Source: Ferruginibacter sp. | GTDB lineage: Bacteria; Bacteroidota; Bacteroidia; Chitinophagales; Chitinophagaceae | Length of the DNA stretch: 52,260 bases | Direction: 5' to 3' | Assembly: GCF_014377975.1 (NCBI RefSeq) | Contig: NZ_JACMOO010000089.1 | Location: 1 to 52,260 of the forward strand | Part shown: positions 25,284-34,060 of the stretch, one piece after another | How the letters are laid out: each line of letters opens with the position of its first letter | Numbering within the stretch: position 1 is the first letter of the stretch | Notes under the pieces: model-generated | What the model saw: the letters and a program-made list of their open reading frames with translations, nothing else | Told to the model about the DNA's origin: nothing | The model's database searches: none | Made by a program: the position numbers and the translations under genes

Positions 25284-25291
25284 TATCTTTG
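25284..25291 (+). promoter_or_regulatory. -7 box of the infA-ribosomal protein operon
   Basis: TATCTTTG followed by CG is the phylum's -7 consensus at its strongest form. Transcription would start near 25296-25298, leaving only about 10 nt before the infA ATG at 25306. No TTG is seen 19-21 bp upstream. Confidence 0.65.
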
Positions 25292-25305
25292 CGCTCCCAA
25301 AATAT

Positions 25306-25524
25306 ATGGCAAAGCAAGCACTCATTAAACAAGATGGTACAATTTTAGAAGCGCTTAGCAATGCTATGTTCAAAGTTAAGCTGGAAAACGGACACGAGAT
25401 ATTAGCTACAATCTCAGGTAAAATGCGGATGCACTACATCAGGATTTTACCGGGAGATAAGGTGGGCGTGGAAATGAGCCCGTATGATTTAACAAGGGGA
25501 AGAATAATTTTCAGGTATAAATAA
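25306..25524 (+). CDS. infA: Translation initiation factor IF-1
   Basis: 72 aa, exactly the family size. IF-1 binds the A site of the 30S subunit during initiation. The OB-fold signatures are clear: [62 protein letters not shown]. It opens the infA-rpmJ-rpsM-rpsK-rpsD-rpoA-rplQ cluster, the usual bacterial order. secY, which often precedes it, is not here. A strong -7 box lies 15 bp upstream. Confidence 0.97.
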   Translation: MAKQALIKQDGTILEALSNAMFKVKLENGHEILATISGKMRMHYIRILPGDKVGVEMSPYDLTRGRIIFRYK

Positions 25525-25552
25525 CAGGCATTAATAAATAAAAATTAACAAG

Positions 25553-25669
25553 ATGAAGGTTAAAGCTTCCATTAAAAAGAGAAGTGTTGATTGCAAAATC
25601 GTACGGAGAAAAGGGGTACTATTTGTGATCAATAAAAAGAATCCACGTTTTAAACAAAGACAGGGATAA
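25553..25669 (+). CDS. rpmJ: 50S ribosomal protein L36
   Basis: 38 aa, the full family length. The sequence [20 protein letters not shown] continues [19 protein letters not shown]36 helps fold 23S rRNA near the sarcin-ricin and GTPase-centre regions. In the zinc-binding (C+) form four residues, Cys-Cys-Cys-His, hold zinc; here only one Cys (residue 14) remains, so this is a C- type that binds no zinc. It sits 28 bp after infA and 37 bp before rpsM, which supports the call for so short a gene. Confidence 0.95.
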   Translation: MKVKASIKKRSVDCKIVRRKGVLFVINKKNPRFKQRQG

Positions 25670-25706
25670 AACAAACTAATCAACACACTCACAAATTAAT
25701 AGAATT

Positions 25707-26087
25707 ATGGCTCGTATTGCCGGTATAGATTTACCAAAAAACAAAAGAGGCGAAATCGGACTTACCTACATCTTTGGTATTGGTCGTTCTACTGCTCAAT
25801 ATATTTTAGACAAAGCTTCAATAAGCTACGATAAAAAAGTAAATGAGTGGAATGATGATGAACAAACTGCCATACGTAATGTAATTAACGCAGAGTTTAA
25901 AACGGAAGGCGCTTTACGCAGCGAAGTACAGATGAACATTAAGCGTTTGCTTGATATTGCCTGCTACCGTGGTTTGCGTCATCGTAAAGGATTGCCCTTA
26001 CGTGGTCAGCGTACCCGTACCAATAGCCGTACCCGTAAAGGAAAACGGAAAACAGTTGCCGGCAAAAAGAAAGTAGCTAAAAAATAA
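25707..26087 (+). CDS. rpsM: 30S ribosomal protein S13
   Basis: 126 aa. S13 sits in the head of the 30S subunit and contacts the P-site tRNA and the 50S bridges B1a/B1b. Hallmarks: [29 protein letters not shown] at the N-terminus, and the basic C-terminal tail [35 protein letters not shown] that reaches the tRNA. Length and motifs are normal. A perfect 24-bp palindrome begins 7 bp after its stop. Confidence 0.97.
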   Translation: MARIAGIDLPKNKRGEIGLTYIFGIGRSTAQYILDKASISYDKKVNEWNDDEQTAIRNVINAEFKTEGALRSEVQMNIKRLLDIACYRGLRHRKGLPLRGQRTRTNSRTRKGKRKTVAGKKKVAKK

Positions 26088-26094
26088 TTAACAG

Positions 26095-26118
26095 ATACCA
26101 GGTAGTACTACCTGGTAT
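26095..26118 (+). promoter_or_regulatory. Perfect 24-bp palindrome between rpsM and rpsK
   Basis: ATACCAGGTAGT at 26095-26106 is exactly the reverse complement of ACTACCTGGTAT at 26107-26118. As RNA it would form a stem of about 10 bp with a GUAC loop. Only a short U-run follows (ACGTTTTTATA), so it is an imperfect terminator. It may be a processing or attenuation element, or a binding site for a ribosomal protein. Confidence 0.55.
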
Positions 26119-26240
26119 ACGTTTTTATAGACTTACATACAATTGAACAAACGCCGGATAGCTTTAAGTCTGCAGGAGGGTTGGTTCGGTTCTGGTAAAA
26201 CAGGAATTTATTTTTAAAAAGATTACCTATTTAAAGTATT

Positions 26241-26648
26241 ATGGCAAAAGCACAAAAGCAGCAAAGCACAAAAGCAGCCGCAAAAAAAAGAGTTGTAAAA
26301 GTAGATAGTTATGGAGATGCGCACATTGTTGCAAGTTTTAATAATATCATTATTAGTTTAACCAACAAAAACGGACAGGTTATTTCTTGGTCAAGTGCTG
26401 GTAAAATGGGTTTTAAAGGAAGCAAAAAAAATACCCCTTATGCAGCCCAGATGGCTGGAGCCGATGCAGCTAAAGTAGCGATGGATGCAGGTTTAAAACG
26501 TGTAGATGTATTTGTAAAAGGGCCCGGTTCCGGCCGTGAAGGTGCCATCCGGTCATTATCACAATCAGGTATTGAGATTAATATGATTAAAGATGTAACT
26601 CCTTTGCCACACAACGGTTGTCGTCCTCCAAAGAAAAGAAGAGTATAA
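26241..26648 (+). CDS. rpsK: 30S ribosomal protein S11
   Basis: 135 aa. S11 lies on the 30S platform and contacts 16S rRNA near the E site. Signatures: [71 protein letters not shown] and the Pro/Arg-rich tail [17 protein letters not shown]. An N-terminal Ala/Lys/Gln-rich extension of about 17 residues ([16 protein letters not shown]) is common in this phylum. It is separated from rpsM by 153 bp and from rpsD by 153 bp. Confidence 0.97.
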   Translation: MAKAQKQQSTKAAAKKRVVKVDSYGDAHIVASFNNIIISLTNKNGQVISWSSAGKMGFKGSKKNTPYAAQMAGADAAKVAMDAGLKRVDVFVKGPGSGREGAIRSLSQSGIEINMIKDVTPLPHNGCRPPKKRRV

Positions 26649-26801
26649 CACATGCCGGATGTTGGATTTACTGATACTGTATATAACACCGGTCATCAAA
26701 AATCAACCATCAGACATTCGAACATATTTTATAACCGGATTCAACATTCATTTTACGATTTTTTAATGTTGCATCGTCACTAAAAAATCACACTTATAAT
26801 T

Positions 26802-27407
26802 ATGGCAAGGTACACTGGCCCCAAAACAAAGATCTCCAGAATTTTCGGAGAGCCTATTACCGGAAACGGAAAATGGTTAACTAAAAACAGTAACCCTCCC
26901 GGGATGCACGGTGCAACCCGTAAACGCAAAACTTTAGGCGAATATGCTTTGCAGTTGCGTGAAAAACAAAAAGCAAAATACACGTATGGTTTGCTTGAAA
27001 AACAGTTTCGCAAAACATTTGATGAAGCTGCAAGGCGTAAAGGTGTAACAGGCGAGAACCTGATTAAATTACTGGAAGCCCGTTTGGATAATGTTGTTTT
27101 TCGTATGGGCATAGCTCCAAGCCGCCAGGCTGCACGCCAGTTGGTAAGTCACAAACACATCACAGTTAACGGTGATGTATTAAACGTACCTTCTTATTCA
27201 ATGAAACCAGGCGAAACCGTTGGTTTAAAAAATAAGAGTGCAGTTAATACTTCTATCACTGGTAACGTTCGTGGAAAAAATACTAAATTTAGCTGGATCG
27301 ACTTTAACGAAACAGAATTAAAAGGTACTTTTATTGCTTATCCTGAAAGAGAAAGCGTTCCTGAGAATATTAAGGAACAATTGATTGTGGAATTGTATAG
27401 TAAGTAA
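26802..27407 (+). CDS. rpsD: 30S ribosomal protein S4
   Basis: 201 aa. S4 is a primary 16S rRNA binder that nucleates 30S assembly; in many bacteria it is also the autogenous repressor of the alpha operon. Signatures: ARYTGPKTKISRIFGEPITG at the N-terminus (non-zinc form, no Cys cluster), LLEARLDNVVFRMGIAPSRQAARQLVSHKHITVNGDVLNVPSY (the S4 RNA-binding domain) and the C-terminus VPENIKEQLIVELYSK. A sister gene for zinc-form S4 is not in the window. Any autoregulation would act on the upstream leader or intergenic regions. Confidence 0.97.
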   Translation: MARYTGPKTKISRIFGEPITGNGKWLTKNSNPPGMHGATRKRKTLGEYALQLREKQKAKYTYGLLEKQFRKTFDEAARRKGVTGENLIKLLEARLDNVVFRMGIAPSRQAARQLVSHKHITVNGDVLNVPSYSMKPGETVGLKNKSAVNTSITGNVRGKNTKFSWIDFNETELKGTFIAYPERESVPENIKEQLIVELYSK

Positions 27408-27515
27408 TAAGATAGAAGTAGAAATTCAAAAATCAGAAACAAATAGTTTTTATTTTTAAATTTTAACTTTTTTCTCTATCGCATAAATTTTAAACATTTA
27501 AACAACAAAATACAA

Positions 27516-28511
27516 ATGGCCATTTTAAATTTTGTTAAGCCCGATAAAATTGTTCTGCAAAAAGCAAATGACTTCGAAGCACAATTTGAATTTCGTCCGC
27601 TTGAACCTGGTTATGGTGTAACTATTGGTAACGCTCTTCGCAGGGTTTTATTAAACTCTCTGGAAGGTTATGCAATTATTGGTATCAACATAGTTGGTGC
27701 TGATCATGAGTTTGCAACCATTAAAGGTATTACTGAAGACGTTACGGAAATAATCCTTAACCTCAAGCAGGTACGTTTTAAAAAGAAAGTTGAACATGAA
27801 GTTAGCAGTGAGAAAATCACGCTTTCTATCAAAAATAAAACAGAGCTTACTGCAGGTAATATAGGTGAAGCTTCGTTGTCTTTTGAAGTAATGAATCCTG
27901 AACTGTTGCTTTGTGTAATGGATAGCAGCGCCAAACTGGATATCGAAATCACTATTGGTAAAGGCCGTGGTTATGTTCCTGCAGAAGACAACCAGGATAA
28001 GAGCACTCATTTCGGATATATTGCCGTAGATGCGATTTATACTCCTATCAAAAACGTAAAATATACCATCGAAAATACCCGTGTTGAACAACGCACGGAT
28101 TTTGAAAAACTGATCATGGAAGTGGTTACCGATGGTACTATCCATCCTGAAGAAGCTGTTAAACAGGCAAGTCGTATTTTGATTCAGCATTTGATGATCA
28201 TTACTGATGAAAATATCACTTTTGATACCAAAGAAGATAAGAAGGAAGACCTGGTGGACGAGCAAACTTTACAACTACGCAAAGTATTGAAAACACCTTT
28301 GGAAGATCTGGATCTTTCTGTAAGAGCCTTTAATTGTTTGAAAGCTGCTAAGATTAATTCATTGAGTGAACTGGTTCAGTACGAGCAGGAGGACCTGATG
28401 AAATTCAGAAATTTTGGACAAAAATCTTTGAGCGAAATTGAACAGGTACTGATTGAAAGAGGTTTGGGTTTTGGAATGGATTTAAGCAAACTAAAACTGG
28501 ATGATGAATAA
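27516..28511 (+). CDS. rpoA: DNA-directed RNA polymerase subunit alpha
   Basis: 331 aa. The N-terminal dimerisation domain (about 1-230) has FEFRPLEPGYGVTIGNALRRVLLNSLEGYAIIGI, the beta-contact signature. A linker follows (DEQTLQLRKVL), then the alpha-CTD (about 255-331), with the helix-hairpin-helix LKAAKINSLSELVQYEQEDLMKFRNFGQKSLSEIEQVLIERGLGFGMDL that contacts UP-element DNA and regulators. Length and domains are complete. A dispersed palindromic repeat lies between it and rplQ. Confidence 0.97.
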   Translation: MAILNFVKPDKIVLQKANDFEAQFEFRPLEPGYGVTIGNALRRVLLNSLEGYAIIGINIVGADHEFATIKGITEDVTEIILNLKQVRFKKKVEHEVSSEKITLSIKNKTELTAGNIGEASLSFEVMNPELLLCVMDSSAKLDIEITIGKGRGYVPAEDNQDKSTHFGYIAVDAIYTPIKNVKYTIENTRVEQRTDFEKLIMEVVTDGTIHPEEAVKQASRILIQHLMIITDENITFDTKEDKKEDLVDEQTLQLRKVLKTPLEDLDLSVRAFNCLKAAKINSLSELVQYEQEDLMKFRNFGQKSLSEIEQVLIERGLGFGMDLSKLKLDDE

Positions 28512-28514
28512 ATT

Positions 28515-28566
28515 AATTTGAAAATGTGAGGATGGCTCAATTGCGCCGGCATTTCATTTTCAAATT
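28515..28566. repeat. Intergenic palindrome (copy 2) between rpoA and rplQ
   Basis: AATTTGAAAATG at 28515-28526 and CATTTTCAAATT at 28555-28566 are a perfect 12-bp inverted repeat around a 28-nt GC-richer loop. It shares words with copy 1 at 9901-9973 (GAAAATGTGA, CATTTTC, and a following ATTTTCTAATT) and is thus the same kind of element. Confidence 0.65.
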
Positions 28567-28647
28567 TTCTAATTATACAATTAAGTAATTATTAACACCA
28601 GGTTATAAATCCTGACACGGTATAACCTAATTTAAAACACACACGTC

Positions 28648-29187
28648 ATGCGTCACGGAGATAAGAATAACAATTTAAGCAGAACAGCTTCTCATAGAAA
28701 AGCTTTGCTGATGAACCTTGGTTGCCAGTTGATTACTTTTAAAAGAATCACTACTACCTTAGCAAAAGCAAAGGCTTTGCGTACCTATATTGAGCCACTG
28801 ATTACCAAAACAAAACATACAGCCACTAAAGAAATAATTATGCACAATCACCGCATTGTGTTTAGTTACCTGAACGATAAGGCTGCTGTAAAAGAATTGT
28901 TTACAGTGGTAGCTCCTAAAATAGCAAGTCGGCCAGGCGGTTATACCCGTATCATTAAATTAGGTACAAGAACAGGAGACAACGCTGAAGTAGCGATGAT
29001 TGAACTGGTAGATTTCAATGAAATTTATGGTAACAGTATTTCAAAAATTGCTGCAGCAGAACCAGCTAAAAAAACAAGGCGCAGCGGTGGTGGTGCCAAA
29101 AAGATAACTGCCGATACTTCCGCAGTGGATGAAGCGGTTGAAGTTAAGGAAGAAGCCACGGAAGACAAACCAACTCCTGAAGCGTAA
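28648..29187 (+). CDS. rplQ: 50S ribosomal protein L17
   Basis: 179 aa. L17 surrounds the polypeptide exit tunnel together with L22 and L32. The conserved domain covers about 1-125: [55 protein letters not shown] and [27 protein letters not shown]. The remaining ~50 residues are a low-complexity tail of Ala, Lys, Glu, Asp and Pro ([18 protein letters not shown] onward). Such acidic/basic tails are common in Bacteroidota L17 and account for the extra length over the ~120 aa of other bacteria. A terminator follows. Confidence 0.97.
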   Translation: MRHGDKNNNLSRTASHRKALLMNLGCQLITFKRITTTLAKAKALRTYIEPLITKTKHTATKEIIMHNHRIVFSYLNDKAAVKELFTVVAPKIASRPGGYTRIIKLGTRTGDNAEVAMIELVDFNEIYGNSISKIAAAEPAKKTRRSGGGAKKITADTSAVDEAVEVKEEATEDKPTPEA

Positions 29188-29212
29188 ATGATTCTATAGA
29201 AATTATATATAG

Positions 29213-29239
29213 CTCCGATATTTTTATCGGAGTTTTTTT
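29213..29239 (+). terminator. Intrinsic terminator of the ribosomal protein operon
   Basis: CTCCGATA (29213-29220), loop TTTT, TATCGGAG (29225-29232) and a run of seven T, placed 26 bp after the rplQ stop codon. Confidence 0.9.
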
Positions 29240-29357
29240 ATGAGGTTGCGGGAATGTTTGTTTCAAATAATTAAATAGATCAATAAATTAAACTGTGTAA
29301 AAATTAATTATAAAATTATTCAGCGAATCCTTTTCTTTGCAAAACTTTAGAAAAATA

Positions 29358-30464
29358 ATGGGAGCAACAACAGATAAAAAATCAGCTATTTTATTATTGA
29401 AAGATGGAACCGTTTTTTACGGTAAGGCCTTTGGTAAAATAGGAACTACCACAGGAGAAATTTGTTTTAATACGGGCATGACGGGTTACCAGGAAGTTTT
29501 TACAGATCCAAGTTATTACGGCCAGGTATTGATCATGAACAATGTTCATGTGGGCAACTATGGTATAAAGAATACGGATGTGGAGAGTGATGGAGTAAAA
29601 GTAAAAGGGATCATCGGCAGAAACCTGGAAGAAAAATATTCCCGGTTTATGGCAGACGAATCTTTACAACAATACTTTGAACAACAACAAATTGTTGCCA
29701 TTGATGATGTAGATACCAGGGCGTTGGTAGCACATGTGCGTGTACAGGGCGCTATGAACTGTATCATTTCTTCTGATATAACCGACCTTGCAATATTGCA
29801 GGCTGAGTTAGATAAAGTACCATCTATGGACGGGCTGGAACTTGCTTCGGTTGTTTCTACAAAAGAACCGTATTTTGCGGGTGACCCCGATAGTAAAATT
29901 AGAGTAGCTGTTTTGGATTATGGTATCAAAAAAAATATCCTGAATTGCCTGGTTGAAAGAGGAGCGTATGTAAAAGTACACAATGCTAAAGCCAGCTTTG
30001 AAGAACTTGAATCGTTTAAGCCTCACGGTTATTTTATCAGCAACGGCCCCGGAGATCCTGCTCCGATGGATTATGCGGTTAAAACAATTAAACAGATATT
30101 GGCACTGGATAAACCATTGTTTGGTATTTGTCTTGGGCACCAATTGCTGGCATTGGCCAATGATATACCCACTTTTAAAATGCATCACGGACATAGAGGA
30201 TTGAATCACCCGGTAAAAAATATCATCAGTGGTAAAAGTGAAATCACTACACAGAACCATGGCTTTGGTGTAAACCCTGATGCAGTAAGAGCTTCGGAAA
30301 AGGTAGAAATTACGCATCTTAACCTGAATGATAATTCTATTGAAGGCATTCGCATGAAAAATAAACCGGCTTTTTCAGTGCAATATCATCCGGAAGCTAC
30401 TCCAGGGCCGCACGACAGCAGGTATTTGTTTGATGAGTTTATTGATTCGATCATTAAAAATTAA
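29358..30464 (+). CDS. carA: Carbamoyl-phosphate synthase small (glutaminase) subunit
   Basis: 368 aa from ATG 29358; a TTG at 29337 extends the frame but lacks family sequence. CarA releases ammonia from glutamine for carbamoyl phosphate, used in arginine and pyrimidine synthesis. The N-terminal domain (1-~170) has AILLLKDGTVFYGKAFGKIGTTTGEICFNTGMTGYQE, the partner-binding surface. The class I amidotransferase domain has Cys258 in FGICLGHQ and His-Glu in QYHPEATPGPHDS, so catalysis should be intact. carB is not in the window: the next gene is aroQ, 121 bp downstream. Confidence 0.96.
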   Translation: MGATTDKKSAILLLKDGTVFYGKAFGKIGTTTGEICFNTGMTGYQEVFTDPSYYGQVLIMNNVHVGNYGIKNTDVESDGVKVKGIIGRNLEEKYSRFMADESLQQYFEQQQIVAIDDVDTRALVAHVRVQGAMNCIISSDITDLAILQAELDKVPSMDGLELASVVSTKEPYFAGDPDSKIRVAVLDYGIKKNILNCLVERGAYVKVHNAKASFEELESFKPHGYFISNGPGDPAPMDYAVKTIKQILALDKPLFGICLGHQLLALANDIPTFKMHHGHRGLNHPVKNIISGKSEITTQNHGFGVNPDAVRASEKVEITHLNLNDNSIEGIRMKNKPAFSVQYHPEATPGPHDSRYLFDEFIDSIIKN

Positions 30465-30516
30465 TTCTTAATTGATAAAATCCCTGCAGCGTATTTTTCG
30501 GTTCCTTTAGTCAATT

Positions 30517-30560
30517 CATTAAATGTTTTAATTCGTGTAATTCGCGTATTAAAATTCGTC
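30517..30560. repeat. Imperfect ATTCGTGTA-type direct repeat
   Basis: TTAATTCGTGTAATTCGCGT and the following AAAATTCGTC give three imperfect copies of an AATTCGTGT-like unit in the gap between carA and aroQ. Similar short units are scattered in Bacteroidota intergenic DNA. Confidence 0.4.
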
Positions 30561-30585
30561 TAAGTATAGGCTTAAAATCAACGTC

Positions 30586-30999
30586 ATGAACATCGCCATT
30601 ATCAACGGTCCTAATTTAAACCTGTTAGGTACAAGAGAGCCTGCCATTTATGGTAACCAGACTTTTGAAAAGTATTTTGACGAATTGAAAACTACCTTTC
30701 CGTTGATAGCATTTCATTATTTTCAAAGCAATGTGGAAGGAGAGCTGATTAACGAAATACAACGTATTGGCTTTACGTTTGATGGCATTATTTTTAACCC
30801 TGGTGGTTACACACATACTTCTGTTGCTTTGGGAGATGCCATTGCATCCATTACAACACCGGTGATAGAAGTTCATATTTCCAATATATTTGGCCGGGAG
30901 GAATTTAGAAAATTATCCCATATTTCTGCCAAGGCAAAAGGAGTCATCAGCGGCCTTGGATTAAAGGGATATGCACTGGCTGTAAATTATTTTCTATAA
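30586..30999 (+). CDS. aroQ: 3-dehydroquinate dehydratase, type II
   Basis: 137 aa, close to the 140-150 of type II enzymes. It performs the third step of the shikimate pathway to aromatic amino acids and forms dodecamers. Motifs: IAIINGPNLNLLGTREPAIYG (active-site loop with Arg and catalytic Tyr), FDGIIFNPGGYTHTSVALGDAI (catalytic His in the NPGxxTHTS segment), VIEVHISNIFGREEFR and GVISGLGLKGYALA. All are present. It is tail to tail with the next gene, whose stop lies 2 bp away. Confidence 0.95.
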   Translation: MNIAIINGPNLNLLGTREPAIYGNQTFEKYFDELKTTFPLIAFHYFQSNVEGELINEIQRIGFTFDGIIFNPGGYTHTSVALGDAIASITTPVIEVHISNIFGREEFRKLSHISAKAKGVISGLGLKGYALAVNYFL

Positions 31000-31001
31000 A
31001 A

Positions 31002-32549
31002 TCAGTTAATTCGTTTGCCGGCAAACTTCCGCTTTAATACATCTTGTACAGGAATATTTTCCAGTTTACTTTCCAGCCATGAAATTATATCCAGGTAAAT
31101 AAAGGCCCTGGTTTCAAATCGGTTATCTTGTAATTTTTTTAATTTCACCAGTAATTTTTCTAATTCAGGCTTAATGGTTTTTACCGACAACTGAAAAGAT
31201 TTTCGAATAAATTTAAAGATTTCCTCCTCCACTACACTAAGGTTTTGCATCTTCGCCATAAAGCGGTAAACAGATTTTATCAGCGAATCCAGAATTTCAT
31301 CATTGCCCAATTCATAGTGAGCAATCAGGTGCAGTAAACGGCTGTAACATTGCAGGTCAGTGCGCAGGTCAACCTTCCAGTTGATGATCTTATTTAAATA
31401 ATCAATGGCTTTTTCGTAATCACTACTGCCAAAATACAGGCAGGCAATTTTATAATCAAATACCAGAATGCGGTGCCTGTCCATGTATATTTCATACTCT
31501 TTAATTTTAGCTTCAATTTCAGGAACTAATTGTAAACCTTCTGTAAAACTTCCTTCTAAAAAATGTTTGTTAAGGGTAGAAATAGTGAGGTACACAAAGC
31601 ACAGTATGCGGTTATTTACATTTTTCAGCACTATTTCACTATTACAAAAAACGGCAAATTGTTCCAGTGTTACCTGTAATTTTTTATGATTGGCGAGGTC
31701 AAAGTGGCTCCCCATCAGGTTATGCATGCCTTTTATATAATGTCCTGTTTCTATGGAGATCATATAAGGCTCTTTCTCAAAAAGGGTTACCCACTTTTGA
31801 GTGTAGCGGTAATACTGCAAAAAGTCCTGGCGGATAAAAGCATTCCAGCAATAACTTTGGTAGAGGTATAATTTTTCGTAAAAATACCTGCATTGCGAGG
31901 TCTTATCGCCAAGATTATCTACAAAAAAATTTTGCACGGCAGCATCGTCTTTTTCATTGCGGCTGTGACCATTTTGTATATACAAACTGTACAACTGGAG
32001 CGACAGGTTTGATAGTTCAGAAGTAAGTGTTAAACTGTTATTTACAACCACACTTTCTTTGCTCAATTGTTCAGCCCTGTTTTGAATACTTCGGGTGATG
32101 TACAATGATTCAATACTTTTTTCAAAAAACAATATCTGCTCAAGATAGGTAAACTGGTTATTGGCTTTTGCCAGGTCTTTGGCTTTATCCAATACTTTCA
32201 GGCTTTGCAGGTAAAGACCCTTATTGTATAAAATACGGGCATAATCCATCTGTTCGTTCAGTTGAATATCAATATTGGTTTCATCGTTAATCAACCGCAG
32301 ACTGCTCAATATCTGTTTGTATAAATGCGCCTTCAGGTTGCTTAATTGTTGTTTTTTAATCGTATCATTTTTTCTTAATAACAAGGCTTCATCATAGTCC
32401 TCCATTTTATCAAGGGCATCAAACAATTGTACTATTTTTAATTCTTCCCCGGATGAATTGCGGTTAGCATACAGCTTGAAATTCCGCTTTTCACTTTTTT
32501 CAAGTGATTTAATTAATTGAAATAAAGTATCTGTACTCCTGTTGGGCAT
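31002..32549 (-). CDS. TPR-like helical repeat protein, function unknown
   Basis: 515 aa with no signal peptide and no membrane helix, so probably cytoplasmic. The opening, TDTLFQLIKSLEKSEKRNFKLYANR, is a recurring start in a Bacteroidota family of about 500-aa all-helical proteins. Helical pairs such as MDYARILYNKGLYLQSLKVLDKAKDLAKAN and KIACLYFGSSDYEKAIDYLNKIINWK show a degenerate TPR pattern. I recognise no catalytic residue; a scaffold role is inferred from fold only. It is divergent from leuA, with 202 bp between starts. Confidence 0.6.
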   Translation of the reverse strand: MPNRSTDTLFQLIKSLEKSEKRNFKLYANRNSSGEELKIVQLFDALDKMEDYDEALLLRKNDTIKKQQLSNLKAHLYKQILSSLRLINDETNIDIQLNEQMDYARILYNKGLYLQSLKVLDKAKDLAKANNQFTYLEQILFFEKSIESLYITRSIQNRAEQLSKESVVVNNSLTLTSELSNLSLQLYSLYIQNGHSRNEKDDAAVQNFFVDNLGDKTSQCRYFYEKLYLYQSYCWNAFIRQDFLQYYRYTQKWVTLFEKEPYMISIETGHYIKGMHNLMGSHFDLANHKKLQVTLEQFAVFCNSEIVLKNVNNRILCFVYLTISTLNKHFLEGSFTEGLQLVPEIEAKIKEYEIYMDRHRILVFDYKIACLYFGSSDYEKAIDYLNKIINWKVDLRTDLQCYSRLLHLIAHYELGNDEILDSLIKSVYRFMAKMQNLSVVEEEIFKFIRKSFQLSVKTIKPELEKLLVKLKKLQDNRFETRAFIYLDIISWLESKLENIPVQDVLKRKFAGKRIN

Positions 32550-32751
32550 CGTAATTTAATTTCTTTAAAACGCTTACTGGTTAAGCATTTGAATTGATAA
32601 AGCGTGTTTTATGAAGCGTAAAAAAGACAATATTATGTAAAAATTTCCCCACTTTGTTTTGTTATATTCGTTATTGGAGGCTAATAATTATTTAACTCCA
32701 GTCCCTGATACAAAAATAATTAAACCCGATCGCATTAAACAACCTATTTCT

Positions 32752-33918
32752 ATGACCGATAATAAGATACACATATTCGATACAACGCTTCGCGACGGTG
32801 AGCAGGTGCCAGGCTGTAAACTTAATACCAAAGAAAAAGTTGAGTTGGCATTAAAACTGGAAGAATTGGGTGTTGATATTATCGAAGCGGGGTTTCCTAT
32901 TTCTTCTCCCGGAGATTTTACTTCTGTCAATGAAATATCAAAGATCATAAAAAATGCATCGGTCTGTGGTCTTACACGTGCCGTGCAAAAAGATATAGAA
33001 GTGGCTGCAGAAGCTCTAAAATACGCAGTTCGTCCAAGAATTCATACCGGCATCGGAACTTCGGATTTGCATATAAAAGCAAAGTTTAACTCTACCCGGG
33101 AAGACATCTTACTTAGAGCCATTCAATGTGTAAAATGGGCTAAAAACTTTGTAGATGATGTGGAATTTTATGCGGAGGATGCAGGCCGTACCGGCAACGA
33201 ATATCTTGCAAGGGTGGTGGAAGCGGTCATTAAGGCAGGTGCTACCGTTGTAAATATTCCGGATACAACTGGCTATTGCCTGCCACACCAGTATGGAGAG
33301 AAAATAGCCTATCTCGTTAACAATGTTCCTAATATCGATAAGGCAATTATTTCATGCCATTGTCATAATGATCTTGGGCTGGCTACTGCTAACTCAATAG
33401 CTGGAATAATAAATGGTGCAAGGCAAATTGAATGTACTATTAATGGCCTTGGCGAAAGAGCAGGTAACACTTCGCTTGAAGAAGTGGTGATGATTATTAA
33501 ACAGCACAAAGACATGGGTTTTTATACAAATATTAATGCCAAACAATTAAATCCATTAAGTCAGTTGGTAGCAGAAACCATGCGTATGCCGGTTCAATGT
33601 AATAAAGCAATTGTGGGTAGTAATGCTTTCTCTCACTCATCCGGAATTCACCAGGATGGATTTTTAAAAGATGCATTGACGTACGAAATTATTAACCCTT
33701 CGGAAGTTGGAGCAGAAGAATCAAAGATTGTTTTAACGGCCAGAAGCGGACGCAGTGCGCTGGCCCATCGTTTTCAAAAATTAGGATACCAGTTTGACAG
33801 AAATGATATTGATGTGTTATACCAGGAATTTTTACTGATAGCAGATGGTAAAAAAGAAGTGATGAAAGAAGACCTTGAATCATTGGCAAAAGCGCATACG
33901 AAAGAACTTGCAGTATAA
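32752..33918 (+). CDS. leuA: 2-isopropylmalate synthase (short form)
   Basis: 388 aa from ATG 32752; a TTG-initiated extension to 32659 is in frame but not family-like. It condenses acetyl-CoA with 2-oxoisovalerate, the first committed step to leucine. The TIM barrel has [100 protein letters not shown] and [22 protein letters not shown], the last favouring isopropylmalate synthase over homocitrate synthase. It ends about 120 residues short of the ~500-aa form and lacks the C-terminal leucine-sensing domain, so feedback must act otherwise. Other Bacteroidota have this short form. Confidence 0.9.
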   Translation: MTDNKIHIFDTTLRDGEQVPGCKLNTKEKVELALKLEELGVDIIEAGFPISSPGDFTSVNEISKIIKNASVCGLTRAVQKDIEVAAEALKYAVRPRIHTGIGTSDLHIKAKFNSTREDILLRAIQCVKWAKNFVDDVEFYAEDAGRTGNEYLARVVEAVIKAGATVVNIPDTTGYCLPHQYGEKIAYLVNNVPNIDKAIISCHCHNDLGLATANSIAGIINGARQIECTINGLGERAGNTSLEEVVMIIKQHKDMGFYTNINAKQLNPLSQLVAETMRMPVQCNKAIVGSNAFSHSSGIHQDGFLKDALTYEIINPSEVGAEESKIVLTARSGRSALAHRFQKLGYQFDRNDIDVLYQEFLLIADGKKEVMKEDLESLAKAHTKELAV

Positions 33919-34060
33919 ATATATAAGGCATGACTGTTTAATTTTTTTAATCAGCCGGCACTTAGTAATAAATTAATTGAACTCTTTTATAACAACTGTT
34001 TTGAGTGTTCATTGTTTTTGATAATCATTCACCAGCACAATATTTCTTTTAGAAATAAGC

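Noticed and set aside
27651..28265. 204-aa minus-strand frame opposite rpoA
   Set aside because: Antisense shadow of rpoA; the sequence shows no recognisable domain.
32659..32751. TTG-started N-terminal extension of leuA
   Set aside because: 31 added residues do not match isopropylmalate synthases, which begin just before [15 protein letters not shown] 32752 fits.
32550..32751. Leader peptide before leuA like that before ilvD
   Set aside because: Only a 9-codon Lys-rich ORF (MKRKKDNIM) is present, with no Leu run and no terminator.
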